Positions 49,808 through 59,332 of a DNA stretch of 64,000 nt are shown one piece after another; positions within the stretch are counted from its first letter, which is position 1, and each line of letters opens with the position of its first letter. The notes under the pieces are model-generated. The model saw nothing but the letters and a program-made list of their open reading frames with translations, was not told the origin of the DNA and ran no database searches. The stretch comes from DTKD01 sp050948905 (lineage in GTDB: Bacteria > Armatimonadota > UBA5829): contig JBMNES010000001.1 of assembly GCA_050948905.1 (NCBI GenBank), positions 2,108,001 through 2,172,000 of the forward strand. The letters run 5' to 3'. Both the position numbers and the translations under genes were made by a program.

Positions 49808-50392
49808 ATGGATAAACAGAAACTTATAGCCGAGCTACAAGCCACTGTACAGTCCGAATCAAGGTTCATTTGTGACGACTCCTCCCCACACGTGTTCGGG
49901 GACGGGAATCTGGATGCGGCGTTGATGCTAGTAGGGGAAGCTCCCGGAGCAAAGGAAGTCGCCGAAGGTCAGCCGTTCGTCGGTATCGCGGGAAAGTTGT
50001 TAGACCGGGAAATGAGCCAAATAGGCATTGACAGGGCCGAAACATACATTACAAACGTAGTCAAATGCCGCTTGCTTAAGCCAAATACCAACGCCAATCG
50101 ACCCCCAAGCATAGAGGAGCGTCAAACCTGGCGGCCGGTTTTGCTGCGTGAAATAGAGATAATATTTCCCAAATGTATATTATGTCTCGGTTCAACGGCG
50201 GCTAACGAGTTGATTCATAAAAGCTTTAAAATGCGAGAACAGCGGGGCGTACTGTTTTCAGGACAATTTGGAATCACGACTATCGCCACCTATCACCCCG
50301 CCTACGTTCAGCGTTGGCAAGATCAGAGCATACTGAGTGATTTTCAATACGACCTCACAGCAGCGAGCCGTGTTGCTATGAACTCCACATAA
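49808..50392 (+). CDS. Uracil-DNA glycosylase superfamily protein (family 4-like) lacking Fe-S cysteines
   Basis: A 194-residue protein with the family 4 motifs LMLVGEAPGAKEVAEGQPFVG (about 37-57), TYITNVVKCRLLKP and the C-terminal TYHPAYVQRW. Family 4 enzymes use four cysteines to hold a 4Fe-4S cluster. Here the N-terminal CxxC is missing (only FIC near residue 22), VVKC is kept, and the fourth position reads RQTWRP instead of a Cys. The cluster is therefore probably absent and activity uncertain. ATG 49808 is preferred over a TTG two codons earlier. Confidence 0.83.
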   Translation: MDKQKLIAELQATVQSESRFICDDSSPHVFGDGNLDAALMLVGEAPGAKEVAEGQPFVGIAGKLLDREMSQIGIDRAETYITNVVKCRLLKPNTNANRPPSIEERQTWRPVLLREIEIIFPKCILCLGSTAANELIHKSFKMREQRGVLFSGQFGITTIATYHPAYVQRWQDQSILSDFQYDLTAASRVAMNST

Positions 50393-50480
50393 TAGCAGGA
50401 CAGATGCGCCGTACAGCTCCAGCCACACGGCACACCTTGAATCATGCGCCAGAGCGCTGCCTGCGTAAAAGTGAGTTTTG

Positions 50481-50690
50481 TTATGTCGCTCTGTAGATGA
50501 GATTCATCAGAATTTCTTTCATACTGCTGTATCTTCTTTCGGGAAGGTCCTCGATGGCATCCAAAATCACATCCGGAGCTTCGTTGTCTTCGGCGCATCG
50601 CAGGATCTCCATCCGCGAGCACGGAAATACAATGTCATCGAAGTAAGCCCCCAGCCGGGCAGTTGTCCTTGTGCCTGCGCGAGTCTCCAT
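50481..50690 (-). CDS. DUF2795 protein
   Basis: A 69-residue protein matching the DUF2795 pattern: IVFPCSRMEILRCAEDNEAPDVILDAIEDLPERRYSSMKEI, helical with a conserved LP-x-R-x-Y segment. The family is common in Actinobacteria and others and its function is unknown. An AGGAGG ribosome site supports the ATG at 50690. It lies between the glycosylase gene (+) and the metal ATPase gene (-). Confidence 0.82.
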   Translation of the reverse strand: METRAGTRTTARLGAYFDDIVFPCSRMEILRCAEDNEAPDVILDAIEDLPERRYSSMKEILMNLIYRAT

Positions 50691-50794
50691 AGTGGCATCC
50701 TCCTTTATGGGTCTCTGGTGAGGAAATAGTCACAACGACGAGTTCAACTTACCCAGTTTCGTTATTTTCCTAACGCGGCCAACCTGCAGCGCAC

Positions 50795-53137
50795 TTAAAT
50801 CGAGGCGTTTCTCTTTAACAGCCTCATGCTGTTCGCTATGACCAGCAGGGCGCTTCCTTCGTGCCCTAATACCCCGATAGCGAGGCTGATTTTGTTGGTT
50901 AAAGCTCCGAAAACCAGCAGCACAACGACTAACAAAGACAACGTAATATTCTGAATGATGACGGATCTCGCCCTTTTGCTCAAAGAGATCGCATACGGCA
51001 ACATCGCGATGTCATCAGCCATCAAAGCCACGTCTGCGGCCTCAATAGCAGCCGGGGTTCCAGCGCCTCCCATCGCAATGCCGACGTCAGCAGCCGCCAG
51101 GGCAGGGGAGTCGTTTATACCGTCCCCGACCATCGCTACCCGTTCCTTTCCCATCCCCAGCTCACGAATCATCCTGAGCTTATCTTCCGGCAGAAGCTCG
51201 GCGTGTTCCTCGTCGATTCCAAGCTGCCCGGCAATCGCGCGGCCGCTCTGAGCAGTGTCACCGGTCAGCATAACCGTCTTACGAATCCCCACCTGCTTCA
51301 ACTTGCTAATGGCATCTGCACTGTTGGGTTTGAGGGTATCAGATGCCCCTATGGCTCCCCGAAGCGTCTTATCATCTGCCAGATAGACCACGCTGCAGCC
51401 CCTCACCTGCATTTCGGCCATCGCAGTAGTCCCCGGCACATCTATCCCGAGTTCTCTCATAAACCGGGTGCTGCCGATATAAAACGCCTCACCTTCCACC
51501 ACCGCACGGGCGCCTTTTCCGGGAAATGCCTCAAAAAACTGGACTTTACGCTCCGGCAGATTCGCGTTCCGAGCCGCCTCGATAATTGCATCTGCCAGAG
51601 GATGTTCCGACCTGCTTTCTATGGCCGCTGCGATCGCGAGCACATCATCGGCGGAGTTGGAATTGAACGGGATCACCCCGCACAGCGATAATTTTCCCTG
51701 CGTCAGCGTGCCTGTTTTATCAAACGCAGCAATCGTCACATTGCCCAGCATCTCCAGGTGCGCGCCCCCTCTGATAAGCACCCCGGACTTAGCCGCGTTT
51801 CCAATTGCCGCCACGATTGCAACCGGAGTCGAGATAACCAACGCACAAGGACAGCTCACCACCAGCAAAGTCAGCGCCCGGCTGAACCAGTCCTTGTATC
51901 CCCCCTCCATAAACAGCGGCCCCACGATGGCGACCACGACCGCAAGCCCAATGACGCTTGGTGTATAGTATCTGCCGAATGTCTCGCTGAAGCGCTGCGC
52001 CGGCGCTCTTTGTGACTGCGCCTGCTCGACCATATTTATAATGCGACTCAGTGTATTATCCTCGGCAGGGCTTGTTGATCGAGCTTCAAAGGAGCCACGG
52101 CCGTTGATGGTTCCAGCGTAGACCACATCCCCCGGTCCTTTTGCCACCGGCGCTGATTCGCCGGTAATTGGGGATTGATCCACCGTGGATTCGCCTTCAA
52201 CGATAGTGCCGTCCACCGGTATCTTATCTCCCGGCTTGACCAGCACGGTTTCTCCTACTTCAATGTCGTGGACATCTACCGATACAAAGCTGCCGTTTCT
52301 CCTGACCATCGCCGAGGAGGGCGCAGTCTCAATCAGCGACATAATGGACTTTCGCGTCTTGTCGACTGTATATGCCTCCAACGTGCCACCAAGGGAGAAC
52401 AGAAACATCACAGCTCCTGCTTCGGCATATTCCCGAAGGGCGATAGCTCCGATGGCTGCCACGGTAACAAGCAGATTCGTGTCTAACACCAGCCCGCGCA
52501 AACTCAGCGCCGCCGTCCGAGCCGTGAATATCCCACCGATTATCGCAGATAGAAGAAAAAGAATCGCCGTGATGGTGGATGTGCCAGATATCAACCACAC
52601 GATCCCACCCGCAGCCAACAGCGCCCCCGAAGCAGCGGTGCAAGCCAGTCGCAGGTTGCGTCGAATCGTTACTCTGGGTTCCGGTGCCGCGACTATTCTT
52701 TCTCTTTCCACTTCATAGCCAAAGTCGCGCACTCGCTCGATAACAGCATCCAGGGAGGTTATGTCCGGTTCATATTCCACGATAAGAACTGAGGTGGCGT
52801 AGTTCAGAGAAGCCCACGCGACGCCGCTGATTCGCCGGATCGCAGTCTCCAGTTTGTGCGCACAGTCGGGGCAATCCAGGCCGGTTATCCGCACGGTCTG
52901 GTGACTGAAATGCTCAGCGACGCTTACTCCAAGCGCCCGGGCGCGTTCTTTTATATCCTCAAAGGTGAGTAGATTGGTGTCGTAAGAGATGCCGATAGCT
53001 CGGTTTTCGGGGTCCACAGAGACGACTCGAACCCCATCCAGCTCCTCCAGCATCTCCTGCAGTCGACCGGTGCAATGTCCGCAGTCCTCAAAGTAGTCCG
53101 GCCACACGACCGGGATGTCAAGTGTCCGTTCTTCCAT
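50795..53137 (-). CDS. Heavy-metal-translocating P-type ATPase (Zn/Cd/Pb type)
   Basis: A 780-residue P1B ATPase that exports soft divalent metal ions. Two metal-binding domains lie at the N-terminus (Cys19-x2-Cys22, then GLDCPDC near 90). Eight membrane helices follow, with the metal-site CPC (about 427-429), the phosphorylation motif DKTGTLT (Asp near 472), SEHPLAD and GDGINDSPALA. A Zn/Cd/Pb preference is inferred from the CPC context and the extended N-terminus; copper cannot be excluded. ATG 53137 has GGGTGA 6 bases upstream. No metal-sensing repressor gene is nearby. Confidence 0.92.
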   Translation of the reverse strand: MEERTLDIPVVWPDYFEDCGHCTGRLQEMLEELDGVRVVSVDPENRAIGISYDTNLLTFEDIKERARALGVSVAEHFSHQTVRITGLDCPDCAHKLETAIRRISGVAWASLNYATSVLIVEYEPDITSLDAVIERVRDFGYEVERERIVAAPEPRVTIRRNLRLACTAASGALLAAGGIVWLISGTSTITAILFLLSAIIGGIFTARTAALSLRGLVLDTNLLVTVAAIGAIALREYAEAGAVMFLFSLGGTLEAYTVDKTRKSIMSLIETAPSSAMVRRNGSFVSVDVHDIEVGETVLVKPGDKIPVDGTIVEGESTVDQSPITGESAPVAKGPGDVVYAGTINGRGSFEARSTSPAEDNTLSRIINMVEQAQSQRAPAQRFSETFGRYYTPSVIGLAVVVAIVGPLFMEGGYKDWFSRALTLLVVSCPCALVISTPVAIVAAIGNAAKSGVLIRGGAHLEMLGNVTIAAFDKTGTLTQGKLSLCGVIPFNSNSADDVLAIAAAIESRSEHPLADAIIEAARNANLPERKVQFFEAFPGKGARAVVEGEAFYIGSTRFMRELGIDVPGTTAMAEMQVRGCSVVYLADDKTLRGAIGASDTLKPNSADAISKLKQVGIRKTVMLTGDTAQSGRAIAGQLGIDEEHAELLPEDKLRMIRELGMGKERVAMVGDGINDSPALAAADVGIAMGGAGTPAAIEAADVALMADDIAMLPYAISLSKRARSVIIQNITLSLLVVVLLVFGALTNKISLAIGVLGHEGSALLVIANSMRLLKRNASI

Positions 53138-53180
53138 CACCAATCACCCGCCTGCTCCGAATCGAAGACGGATTCAGAAA

Positions 53181-53212
53181 CCGCCGAGCTGCCAACAATT
53201 GACCCTCGGCGG
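53181..53212 (-). other. 8-bp hairpin in the leader of the metal ATPase gene
   Basis: CCGCCGAG (53181-53188) pairs exactly with CTCGGCGG (53205-53212) around a 16-base loop. A possible minus-strand promoter (TTGACA at 53257-53262, AT-rich -10 near 53233-53240) lies upstream. It is either a weak terminator of the aminotransferase gene or a regulatory leader. Confidence 0.4.
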
Positions 53213-53299
53213 AATCTGACAATCTCTTAATTTATAGATACCTGTGCAGTAGGTGCTGTCAAACCATTTGCTTCAATATCCAGCAAAATGGGCATCGAA

Positions 53300-54544
53300 C
53301 TATTTGGAATACGCCTTTGCCACCTTAGCAACAGCCTGGTAAATGTCGTCGATTTCCTGTTGGCCGAAGTTCTCGTTGCACGGCAGGATCAGCAGCCTTC
53401 TCAGTATCTCAAGTGTGTTCGGGCAATCATCCGGCTTATATTCGATCTCTTTACCATAATGCGGGCAACTGAACGGACACTGGCTCTTGCCGTAGGTCGC
53501 CTTCTCCTGCATAATCTGGCACATATAGATCGGCTGGCCGATATATCCGTGTCCGACGCCTATCCCCTCTGCGCTGACGGCTGCGGCAAACTCCTTCGGG
53601 CTGACGCTGAATGCGTTGTCATCTATCATAAACGGATAGAGCCACCAGGAGTGCTCACAGCCTTCCCGCACCTTCGGAACGACGATGCCCGGAATGGTTG
53701 CCAGTTTCTCAGTCATAGCCTTCGCCGCCGCCCGGCGTCGCTCAACCGTATCGTCGACCTTTCCGACCTGCGCGCTTGCAACAGCGCCGCTGAGTTCGTT
53801 CATGCGGTAGTTTATGCCAAGGAAGCCATATTGTCGCACGTCGCCACCTCGTGGCCATCCCTTATCCATAAACAGGCGGGCTCTTCGTGCCAGTTCATCA
53901 TCGTTTGTGACGACAATGCCGCCGTCTCCGCTGGAGATATGCTTCGACTGCTGAAGGCTAAAGCAACCGATATCTCCCATAGTCCCGACCAGTTTGCCCT
54001 TATATTTCGCCATATAGGCCTGGCAGCAGTCCTCGATTACAGGGATATTATGCTTTTTGCCTATCTCAAGAATCGCATCCATATTCGCCGGCTGACCGAA
54101 CAAATGCACAACGATGATAGCCGCTGTTTTATCGGTAATCTGCGCTTCAATGCTCTCAGGCAGCAGATCGAAATACTCAGGCTCAAGGTCTGCAAATATC
54201 GGAATGCAGTTTTGCAGCATAATCGGCGCGATGGTTCCCATATCGGTGATCGGAGTAGTGATCATCTCCTTCGCGATATCGCTGTTAAGCGCCCCTAATG
54301 CCGTGTGGATGGCTGCTGTTCCCGAGGTAACCGCAATGGCGTGCTTCACTCCTAACAGTGCAGCAAAGTCCTGTTCGAACTTCTCGACGAACTTGCCGCC
54401 GAATCTAAACAACTTGCCGGAGTTGATAACCTCGGTCAGGTTAGCGATTTCGTCCTCGCCAAAAGTGCGTCCGCTGATGTCGCTGACATTTGGTAGAGGC
54501 GTGGATCTGACCTTTCCACCGCCGTCGATCGCCAAATCACTCAT
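53300..54544 (-). CDS. DegT/DnrJ/EryC1/StrS family aminotransferase
   Basis: A 414-residue PLP enzyme that aminates keto-sugars or keto-cyclitols, usually nucleotide-linked. The family core is clear: LLGVKHAIAVTSGTAAIHTALGAL, VIEDCCQAYMAKYKGKLVG and the PLP-lysine in SLQQSKHISSGDGGIVVT. The C-terminal region (SWWLYPFMIDDNAFS, GIGVGHGYIGQPIY) resembles cyclitol/aminosugar members more than UDP-sugar ones. I chose the ATG at 54544 because AGGAGG is 7 bases upstream. Its sugar substrate is not decided by the context. Confidence 0.9.
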   Translation of the reverse strand: MSDLAIDGGGKVRSTPLPNVSDISGRTFGEDEIANLTEVINSGKLFRFGGKFVEKFEQDFAALLGVKHAIAVTSGTAAIHTALGALNSDIAKEMITTPITDMGTIAPIMLQNCIPIFADLEPEYFDLLPESIEAQITDKTAAIIVVHLFGQPANMDAILEIGKKHNIPVIEDCCQAYMAKYKGKLVGTMGDIGCFSLQQSKHISSGDGGIVVTNDDELARRARLFMDKGWPRGGDVRQYGFLGINYRMNELSGAVASAQVGKVDDTVERRRAAAKAMTEKLATIPGIVVPKVREGCEHSWWLYPFMIDDNAFSVSPKEFAAAVSAEGIGVGHGYIGQPIYMCQIMQEKATYGKSQCPFSCPHYGKEIEYKPDDCPNTLEILRRLLILPCNENFGQQEIDDIYQAVAKVAKAYSK

Positions 54545-54695
54545 TTTCATTCCTCCTGATGTATAAAAGCCTTACTGCCTCTGGCACATTCTACTCTTGC
54601 AGCCAGGCCTTGTAAACTCGGTTTTGATAAAACGACAAAAGTGATAGAATATAGAGACTACCAGCCTCTACGGCGGATAATCTAAACTCTGACCA

Positions 54696-55379
54696 ATGCA
54701 TATTCCAACCCGTGATGAAATACAACACAATACAATAGAATACCTTCGCACTGCCGGAGGTACCAGGCCGGATTTGCGAGTAGTCGATTTGCCGACGGGC
54801 AAGATAGTCGTAAAAGACTTCAAAAAAAGCTCCCCTGCATTTGGCAGGATCATCGGCCCTATTCTTATTTACAGAGAGCGCTGTGCGCTTAGCAAATTAA
54901 TTGGGGTCAAAGGCGTTCCGCAGCTCATCGGCAGAATCGACCGCTACGCATTCGCTATGGAATATCTCCCCGGCGCCAGTTTAGATCGCAAAATAGACAA
55001 GTCCCCAAACAACGAATTTTATAAAGACCTGGCTGGAGTAGTCGACGATATACATGCGCGTGGGGTAGCCCACTGCGACCTGTACAGCCGTGGTAACGTG
55101 ATATTCGGCGACGATGGCCAGCCATATATAGTTGACTTTGCCGCCTGCGTGCTGCGTGGCGGCAAATTAAACTTCTTTATGCGAGCGCTGTTCAACCAGT
55201 TCGTGCGAGCCGATGAAAAGGCCGTGCTGCGCATCAAAAGACGCCTGTCCCCCAATTTGCTCACAGAAGAGGAGAGGCAGGAACTCGACACCCCACTTCC
55301 TCTGGACAGGCCCGCGCGAGCGTTCAGCACGTTTTTTCGTAAAACTATACGCCTTTTCTTCGTAAAAAAGCAGCAGTGA
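54696..55379 (+). CDS. Small protein-kinase-like phosphotransferase (RIO/LPS-kinase type)
   Basis: A 227-residue kinase-fold protein. It has a Lys in KIVVKDFKK (near 35-40), the hinge FAMEYLPGASL, the catalytic loop VAHCDLYSRGNVIF (HxDLxxxN form, near 123-136) and the metal-binding VDFAACV. The glycine loop is not clear. Similar short kinases phosphorylate lipopolysaccharide heptose or Kdo (WaaP/KdkA-like) or sugars; the neighbouring aminotransferase and isomerase suggest an envelope sugar target. A basic C-terminus (FRKTIRLFFVKKQQ) may touch the membrane. Confidence 0.78.
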   Translation: MHIPTRDEIQHNTIEYLRTAGGTRPDLRVVDLPTGKIVVKDFKKSSPAFGRIIGPILIYRERCALSKLIGVKGVPQLIGRIDRYAFAMEYLPGASLDRKIDKSPNNEFYKDLAGVVDDIHARGVAHCDLYSRGNVIFGDDGQPYIVDFAACVLRGGKLNFFMRALFNQFVRADEKAVLRIKRRLSPNLLTEEERQELDTPLPLDRPARAFSTFFRKTIRLFFVKKQQ

Positions 55380-55383
55380 CCGA

Positions 55384-55917
55384 TTAGTCCTCGATTATCG
55401 GTATCCGTTTTATATTAGGGTCTGTGAATATATCGGCCTCGTCCGCGCTTGGCGATGAGAACTCCGACACTATGGCCCCATCATCTCCAGCCTGGAACCA
55501 GTGTAGAGTCTCCGGTGCCAGCGTATACTGATCCCCCGGTTTAAGCACTATCTCATGAAACACAGTATAATGCTCGCTCGGCACTCTTGCCTTAATATTT
55601 GAAGAAGGCTCACCAGAGACGTATAGATATACCTCTCCTTTGCGACATCTGAAAGTCTCCTGCTTGCCGGCCCTGTTTTGTACGGGCGGATGCTTGTGTT
55701 CCGGACACGTCTGATTCGGAAACAGCACCAGTTCCTTTGCGCAGTAACGATCGTTGTTTGTGTAGACCACGATCTGCAGCCCTTCCGTCAGCAGCCTGCC
55801 AAGGCCGAAATCAGCCACCTCGATATTGGCGCGCTCTTCATCCGTGATCGCGATCCCGGCCGCGTCCAGAACCTCGCCGGTCTTTTTCTGTGCAAGAATA
55901 ATATCCGATCGCTTCAT
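55384..55917 (-). CDS. D-lyxose/D-mannose isomerase-like cupin protein
   Basis: A 177-residue single-domain cupin of the D-lyxose isomerase family. The metal-binding set is visible: CPEHKHPP (two His), a Glu in AGKQETFRCRKGEVYLY and a His in ETLHWFQAG. Family members interconvert lyxose/xylulose and mannose/fructose. I chose the ATG at 55917 because GAGGTG lies just upstream. It is convergent with the kinase gene (4-base gap). Confidence 0.82.
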   Translation of the reverse strand: MKRSDIILAQKKTGEVLDAAGIAITDEERANIEVADFGLGRLLTEGLQIVVYTNNDRYCAKELVLFPNQTCPEHKHPPVQNRAGKQETFRCRKGEVYLYVSGEPSSNIKARVPSEHYTVFHEIVLKPGDQYTLAPETLHWFQAGDDGAIVSEFSSPSADEADIFTDPNIKRIPIIED

Positions 55918-56111
55918 AAAACACCTCACTTCGATAGTAAAATAGTAAAAGCATATTCCTTCACAAATTAGGTTCGCCGAAAGAAGGCATCTTACCTCTT
56001 AGTTCAGAGTCTGATAGAATAGTCTATGATACAGATTTGCAAGGCCGATTTGATGAGTATCGACTTTCTGCCGATAATGCATAAAGAGCGTAGCCAGGAG
56101 GCACAACACGT

Positions 56112-58223
56112 ATGTGCAGTGCAGACAGAGAACCAGTAACGACTATATTTGGCTCCAACGTGTTCAGCGAGGCCGTCATGCGCGAACGGCTGCCGGAGGA
56201 TGTTTATAAGGCTCTCAAGCCAACCATCCACCAGGGCAAACCGCTGGACGCGTCTATCGCGGGTGTTGTGGCCAATGCTATGAAAGACTGGGCCATAGAA
56301 AAAGGCGCCACACACTTTTGTCACTGGTTCCAGCCGATGACGGGCGTGACTGCGGAGAAGCACGATTCATTTATCTCCCCCACATCCGACGGGCGCACTA
56401 TTATGGAGTTCAGCGGAAAAGAGCTCATACAGGGTGAGCCGGATGCCTCGTCGTTCCCATCCGGCGGTCTGCGGGCTACTTTCGAGGCACGTGGCTACAC
56501 CGAATGGGACTGCACATCCCCTGTCTTCGTAAAAGAAAACGGCGACAATATTACGCTATATATCCCCAGCGCGTTTTGCTCATATACCAGCGAAGCTCTG
56601 GACAAAAAAACGCCTCTGCTGCGCTCAATCGACGCGCTCAGCCATCAATGCCTGCGGGTTCTGCGCGCACTTGGCAATAATACATCGAAACGAGTCATAG
56701 GCACGCTCGGCCCGGAGCAGGAATATTTCCTTGTCGATACGGAGTTCGTAAAAAAGCGCCTCGACCTGGTCCTGGCGGGCCGCACACTCTTTGGCGCACC
56801 TCCCCCCAAAGGCCAGGAGATGGAGGATCACTACTACGGCGCTCTTCACGAACGCGTGGCCTGTTTTATGCACGAGCTTAACGTAGAGCTTTGGAAATTA
56901 GGGGTATCGGCGAGGACACAGCACAACGAGGTCGCCCCTGCGCAATACGAACTCGCACCGGTCTTCGGCACAGCCAACGTCGCCACTGATCATAATCAGC
57001 TATGTATGGAAACCCTGCAAAAGGTAGCCTTGCGCCATAATTTTGTCTGTTTGCTGCACGAAAAACCATTTGCACGAGTCAGTGGGTCTGGTAAGCACAA
57101 TAATTGGAGCATGATGACCGACGACGGCATAAACTTGCTCGACCCCGGCGTGACTCCGCACGACAACGAGCAATTTTTGATAATGCTGTGCGCCGTTATA
57201 CGTGCTGCGGACAAATACGCCGGATTGCTTCGTGCCAGCGTGGCTACTGCGGGCAATGATCATCGACTAGGCGCCAACGAAGCCCCGCCGGCCATAGTGT
57301 CGATTTTCTTGGGCGAACAACTCACGGACATATTCGAGCAACTCGCCAGGGGTGGGGCAAAGACCTCCCGACAGGGTGGGGAATTGAAGTTAGGCATCAA
57401 CACAATGCCCGCCATTCCCAGAGACTGCACCGACCGCAACCGCACCTCGCCATTCGCCTTCACCGGCGACAAGTTCGAGTTCAGAATGGTCGGTTCCTCT
57501 CAATCGACCGCCGGGCCGACTTTTGTATTAAACACCATCGTGGCAGATGTGCTCTGCGAGATAGCCGACGAACTTGAAAAGGCGGAGGATGTGCATTCCA
57601 CCGCCCAGGCGCTGCTGCAGAGAATCGCTATCGACCATAAAAAGATCATATTTAATGGGGATAATTACGCCCCGGAGTGGGCGGCTGAAGCACAACGAAG
57701 AGGCCTGCTCAATATAGACAATTCAGTGGACGGGCTGCGGCCGATGCTGGAAGAGAAAGTGCAGGTGCTGTTTGAAAAACACGGTGTGCTTTCGAGGCAC
57801 GAGCTATTCGCCCGCTACGAGATATTGCTGGAGAGATACTGCAAGGAAATCAACGTCGAGGCGCTGGCCGCTCTGCAAATCGCCAAACGCCAGATCATGC
57901 CCGCGGCGATTGAGTATTCCGGCAAAGTGGCAGAGTCAGTCGCCGCGATAAAATCGGTTGGTGCGGCGGCTAAGAGTCAGAGTAAACTGCTGGGCGACTT
58001 GTGTTCGCTAATAGACGAGTTGCAGGTCAATATTGTCACTCTTCAGCAATCTCTGGATGAGGCGGCATCAACGGATACGTTGGAGAAACAGGCACAGGTT
58101 TATCGCGATTCAGTAGTATCCGCTATGGGCGCCGTGCGGCAGGTTGCAGACGAGCTTGAGACGATCGTCGACGCGCGAATTTGGCCGCTGCCGACTTATG
58201 CAGAGATGTTGTTTTTGAGGTGA
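56112..58223 (+). CDS. glnN: Glutamine synthetase type III
   Basis: A 703-residue glutamine synthetase of the large GSIII class, which makes glutamine from glutamate, ammonia and ATP. GSIII motifs are present: THFCHWFQPMTGVTAEKHDSF (about 67-87), TLGPEQEYFLVD, the ATP/Glu segment HNEVAPAQYELAPVFG, ASVATAGNDHRLGANEAPPA and RMVGSSQSTAGP. The C-terminal helical region typical of the class is complete. AGGAGG lies 10 bases upstream of the ATG. No PII gene is adjacent. Confidence 0.95.
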   Translation: MCSADREPVTTIFGSNVFSEAVMRERLPEDVYKALKPTIHQGKPLDASIAGVVANAMKDWAIEKGATHFCHWFQPMTGVTAEKHDSFISPTSDGRTIMEFSGKELIQGEPDASSFPSGGLRATFEARGYTEWDCTSPVFVKENGDNITLYIPSAFCSYTSEALDKKTPLLRSIDALSHQCLRVLRALGNNTSKRVIGTLGPEQEYFLVDTEFVKKRLDLVLAGRTLFGAPPPKGQEMEDHYYGALHERVACFMHELNVELWKLGVSARTQHNEVAPAQYELAPVFGTANVATDHNQLCMETLQKVALRHNFVCLLHEKPFARVSGSGKHNNWSMMTDDGINLLDPGVTPHDNEQFLIMLCAVIRAADKYAGLLRASVATAGNDHRLGANEAPPAIVSIFLGEQLTDIFEQLARGGAKTSRQGGELKLGINTMPAIPRDCTDRNRTSPFAFTGDKFEFRMVGSSQSTAGPTFVLNTIVADVLCEIADELEKAEDVHSTAQALLQRIAIDHKKIIFNGDNYAPEWAAEAQRRGLLNIDNSVDGLRPMLEEKVQVLFEKHGVLSRHELFARYEILLERYCKEINVEALAALQIAKRQIMPAAIEYSGKVAESVAAIKSVGAAAKSQSKLLGDLCSLIDELQVNIVTLQQSLDEAASTDTLEKQAQVYRDSVVSAMGAVRQVADELETIVDARIWPLPTYAEMLFLR

Positions 58224-58271
58224 CAATATTCTGAAAGCCGGGATTTAAAGCCGGATCCGATCTCAACACGA

Positions 58272-58301
58272 TTGACAAGGCATTCGTTTTGGCTATATAC
58301 T
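58272..58301 (+). promoter_or_regulatory. Sigma-70 promoter of the STAS gene
   Basis: TTGACA (58272-58277) and TATACT (58296-58301) are 18 bases apart, like the tRNA promoters. The predicted start is about 20 bases before the STAS start codon. Confidence 0.75.
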
Positions 58302-58328
58302 GCTTGAACTTCGAGCCAGGAGGTAACG

Positions 58329-58685
58329 GTGGAAGGCATCCGATTAGAAGTTGAACTAAAGCAAATTGATGGTACTACTATTCTGCAGGCGGCGGGGGAA
58401 ATTGATGTCTACACCGCTCCGCAATTCAAGGAAGCCATCAGCTCAATCATTGCATCCGGTCAGAAGCATCTGATCATCGACATGACTTCTGTGAACTACA
58501 TGGACAGCAGCGGATTTGGGGCTTTGCTTTCGGCCACGCGCAAGCTGCGACCGGAAGGCGGCACTATTAATCTGGTCAAGGTAACCGCTGCCATAGATCG
58601 AATACTGAACATCACGCGCCTGAACACCGTCTTTGCGACACACGACAGCATTGATGAGGCTTTAAAGGCTGTTGGACAAGCCTAA
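58329..58685 (+). CDS. STAS-domain anti-anti-sigma factor
   Basis: A 118-residue SpoIIAA/RsbV-like protein that, when unphosphorylated, frees a sigma factor from its anti-sigma kinase. The phosphorylatable serine lies in VNYMDSSGFGALL (Ser60/Ser61), and AGEIDVYTAPQFKEA is typical of the family. The start is GTG after AGGAGG. No RsbW-like kinase gene is in the window. The 3' end overlaps the convergent lexA stop by four bases. Confidence 0.92.
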   Translation: MEGIRLEVELKQIDGTTILQAAGEIDVYTAPQFKEAISSIIASGQKHLIIDMTSVNYMDSSGFGALLSATRKLRPEGGTINLVKVTAAIDRILNITRLNTVFATHDSIDEALKAVGQA

Positions 58686-59302
58686 TTGCTTGAATAGCTG
58701 CGCACAAGACCCATAACTTTGCCCAGTATTCGCACGTCTTCCCGTGCAAGCTCGATAGGCTCATAGCTGGGATTTGAGGCCAGCAATCGAGCAGGGCGAC
58801 GTGATGAATCCAGCCTTTTGACGGTCGCTTCGTCGCCTATCAGCGCGGCGATAATCTCCCCGTTTTCGGCGTTGGGCTGGCTGTGGACTATAATGGTATC
58901 CCCGTCGAGTATCCCGTCCCCGTTCATACTATCCCCCCGCACCGTCAACGCGAAGAGCTCCTCAGCGTGTGCGGCAATCTCTGCGGGGATCGGAATATAC
59001 GATTCTATATTCTCCACCGCAAGCAGCGGCACTCCTGCGGCAATCGCACCGAGCAGGGGCACGGATACGCGGTTGTCGTCGTTTTCCTGTGCGATTAAGA
59101 GGCGTATGCTGCGAGAGGTGCTCTCCCGTTCGATGAATCCTTTTCTTGCCAGAGCGTCGAGATGAACGGTGACTCCTCTGAGGCTGGCGATATTTAAGGT
59201 TTTGCCAAGCTCGCGAATAGAGGGTGCGAAACCCTTGCGTGATATATGCTCACGAATGGCTTCCAGCACCTCGCGCTGCCGAGCAGTAAGTCCCTTACTC
59301 AT
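58682..59302 (-). CDS. lexA: SOS repressor LexA
   Basis: A 206-residue repressor. The N-terminal winged helix (about 1-70, FAPSIRELGKTLNIASLRGV) is followed by a self-cleavage domain with scissile Ala89-Gly90 (AIAAGVP), catalytic Ser125 (VRGDSMNGDGI) and Lys162 (DEATVKRL). RecA filaments on single-stranded DNA would trigger cleavage. A perfect inverted repeat sits between the -35 and -10 boxes upstream, so LexA probably represses itself. Confidence 0.95.
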   Translation of the reverse strand: MSKGLTARQREVLEAIREHISRKGFAPSIRELGKTLNIASLRGVTVHLDALARKGFIERESTSRSIRLLIAQENDDNRVSVPLLGAIAAGVPLLAVENIESYIPIPAEIAAHAEELFALTVRGDSMNGDGILDGDTIIVHSQPNAENGEIIAALIGDEATVKRLDSSRRPARLLASNPSYEPIELAREDVRILGKVMGLVRSYSSN

Positions 59303-59332
59303 AAGCGCACCTCCAACCGAAGATACGCTTAG

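Noticed and set aside
53288..54298. Long plus-strand open frame of about 336 codons
   Set aside because: It is antisense to the aminotransferase gene, has no ribosome site or recognisable motif, and its composition looks like a reverse-frame shadow.
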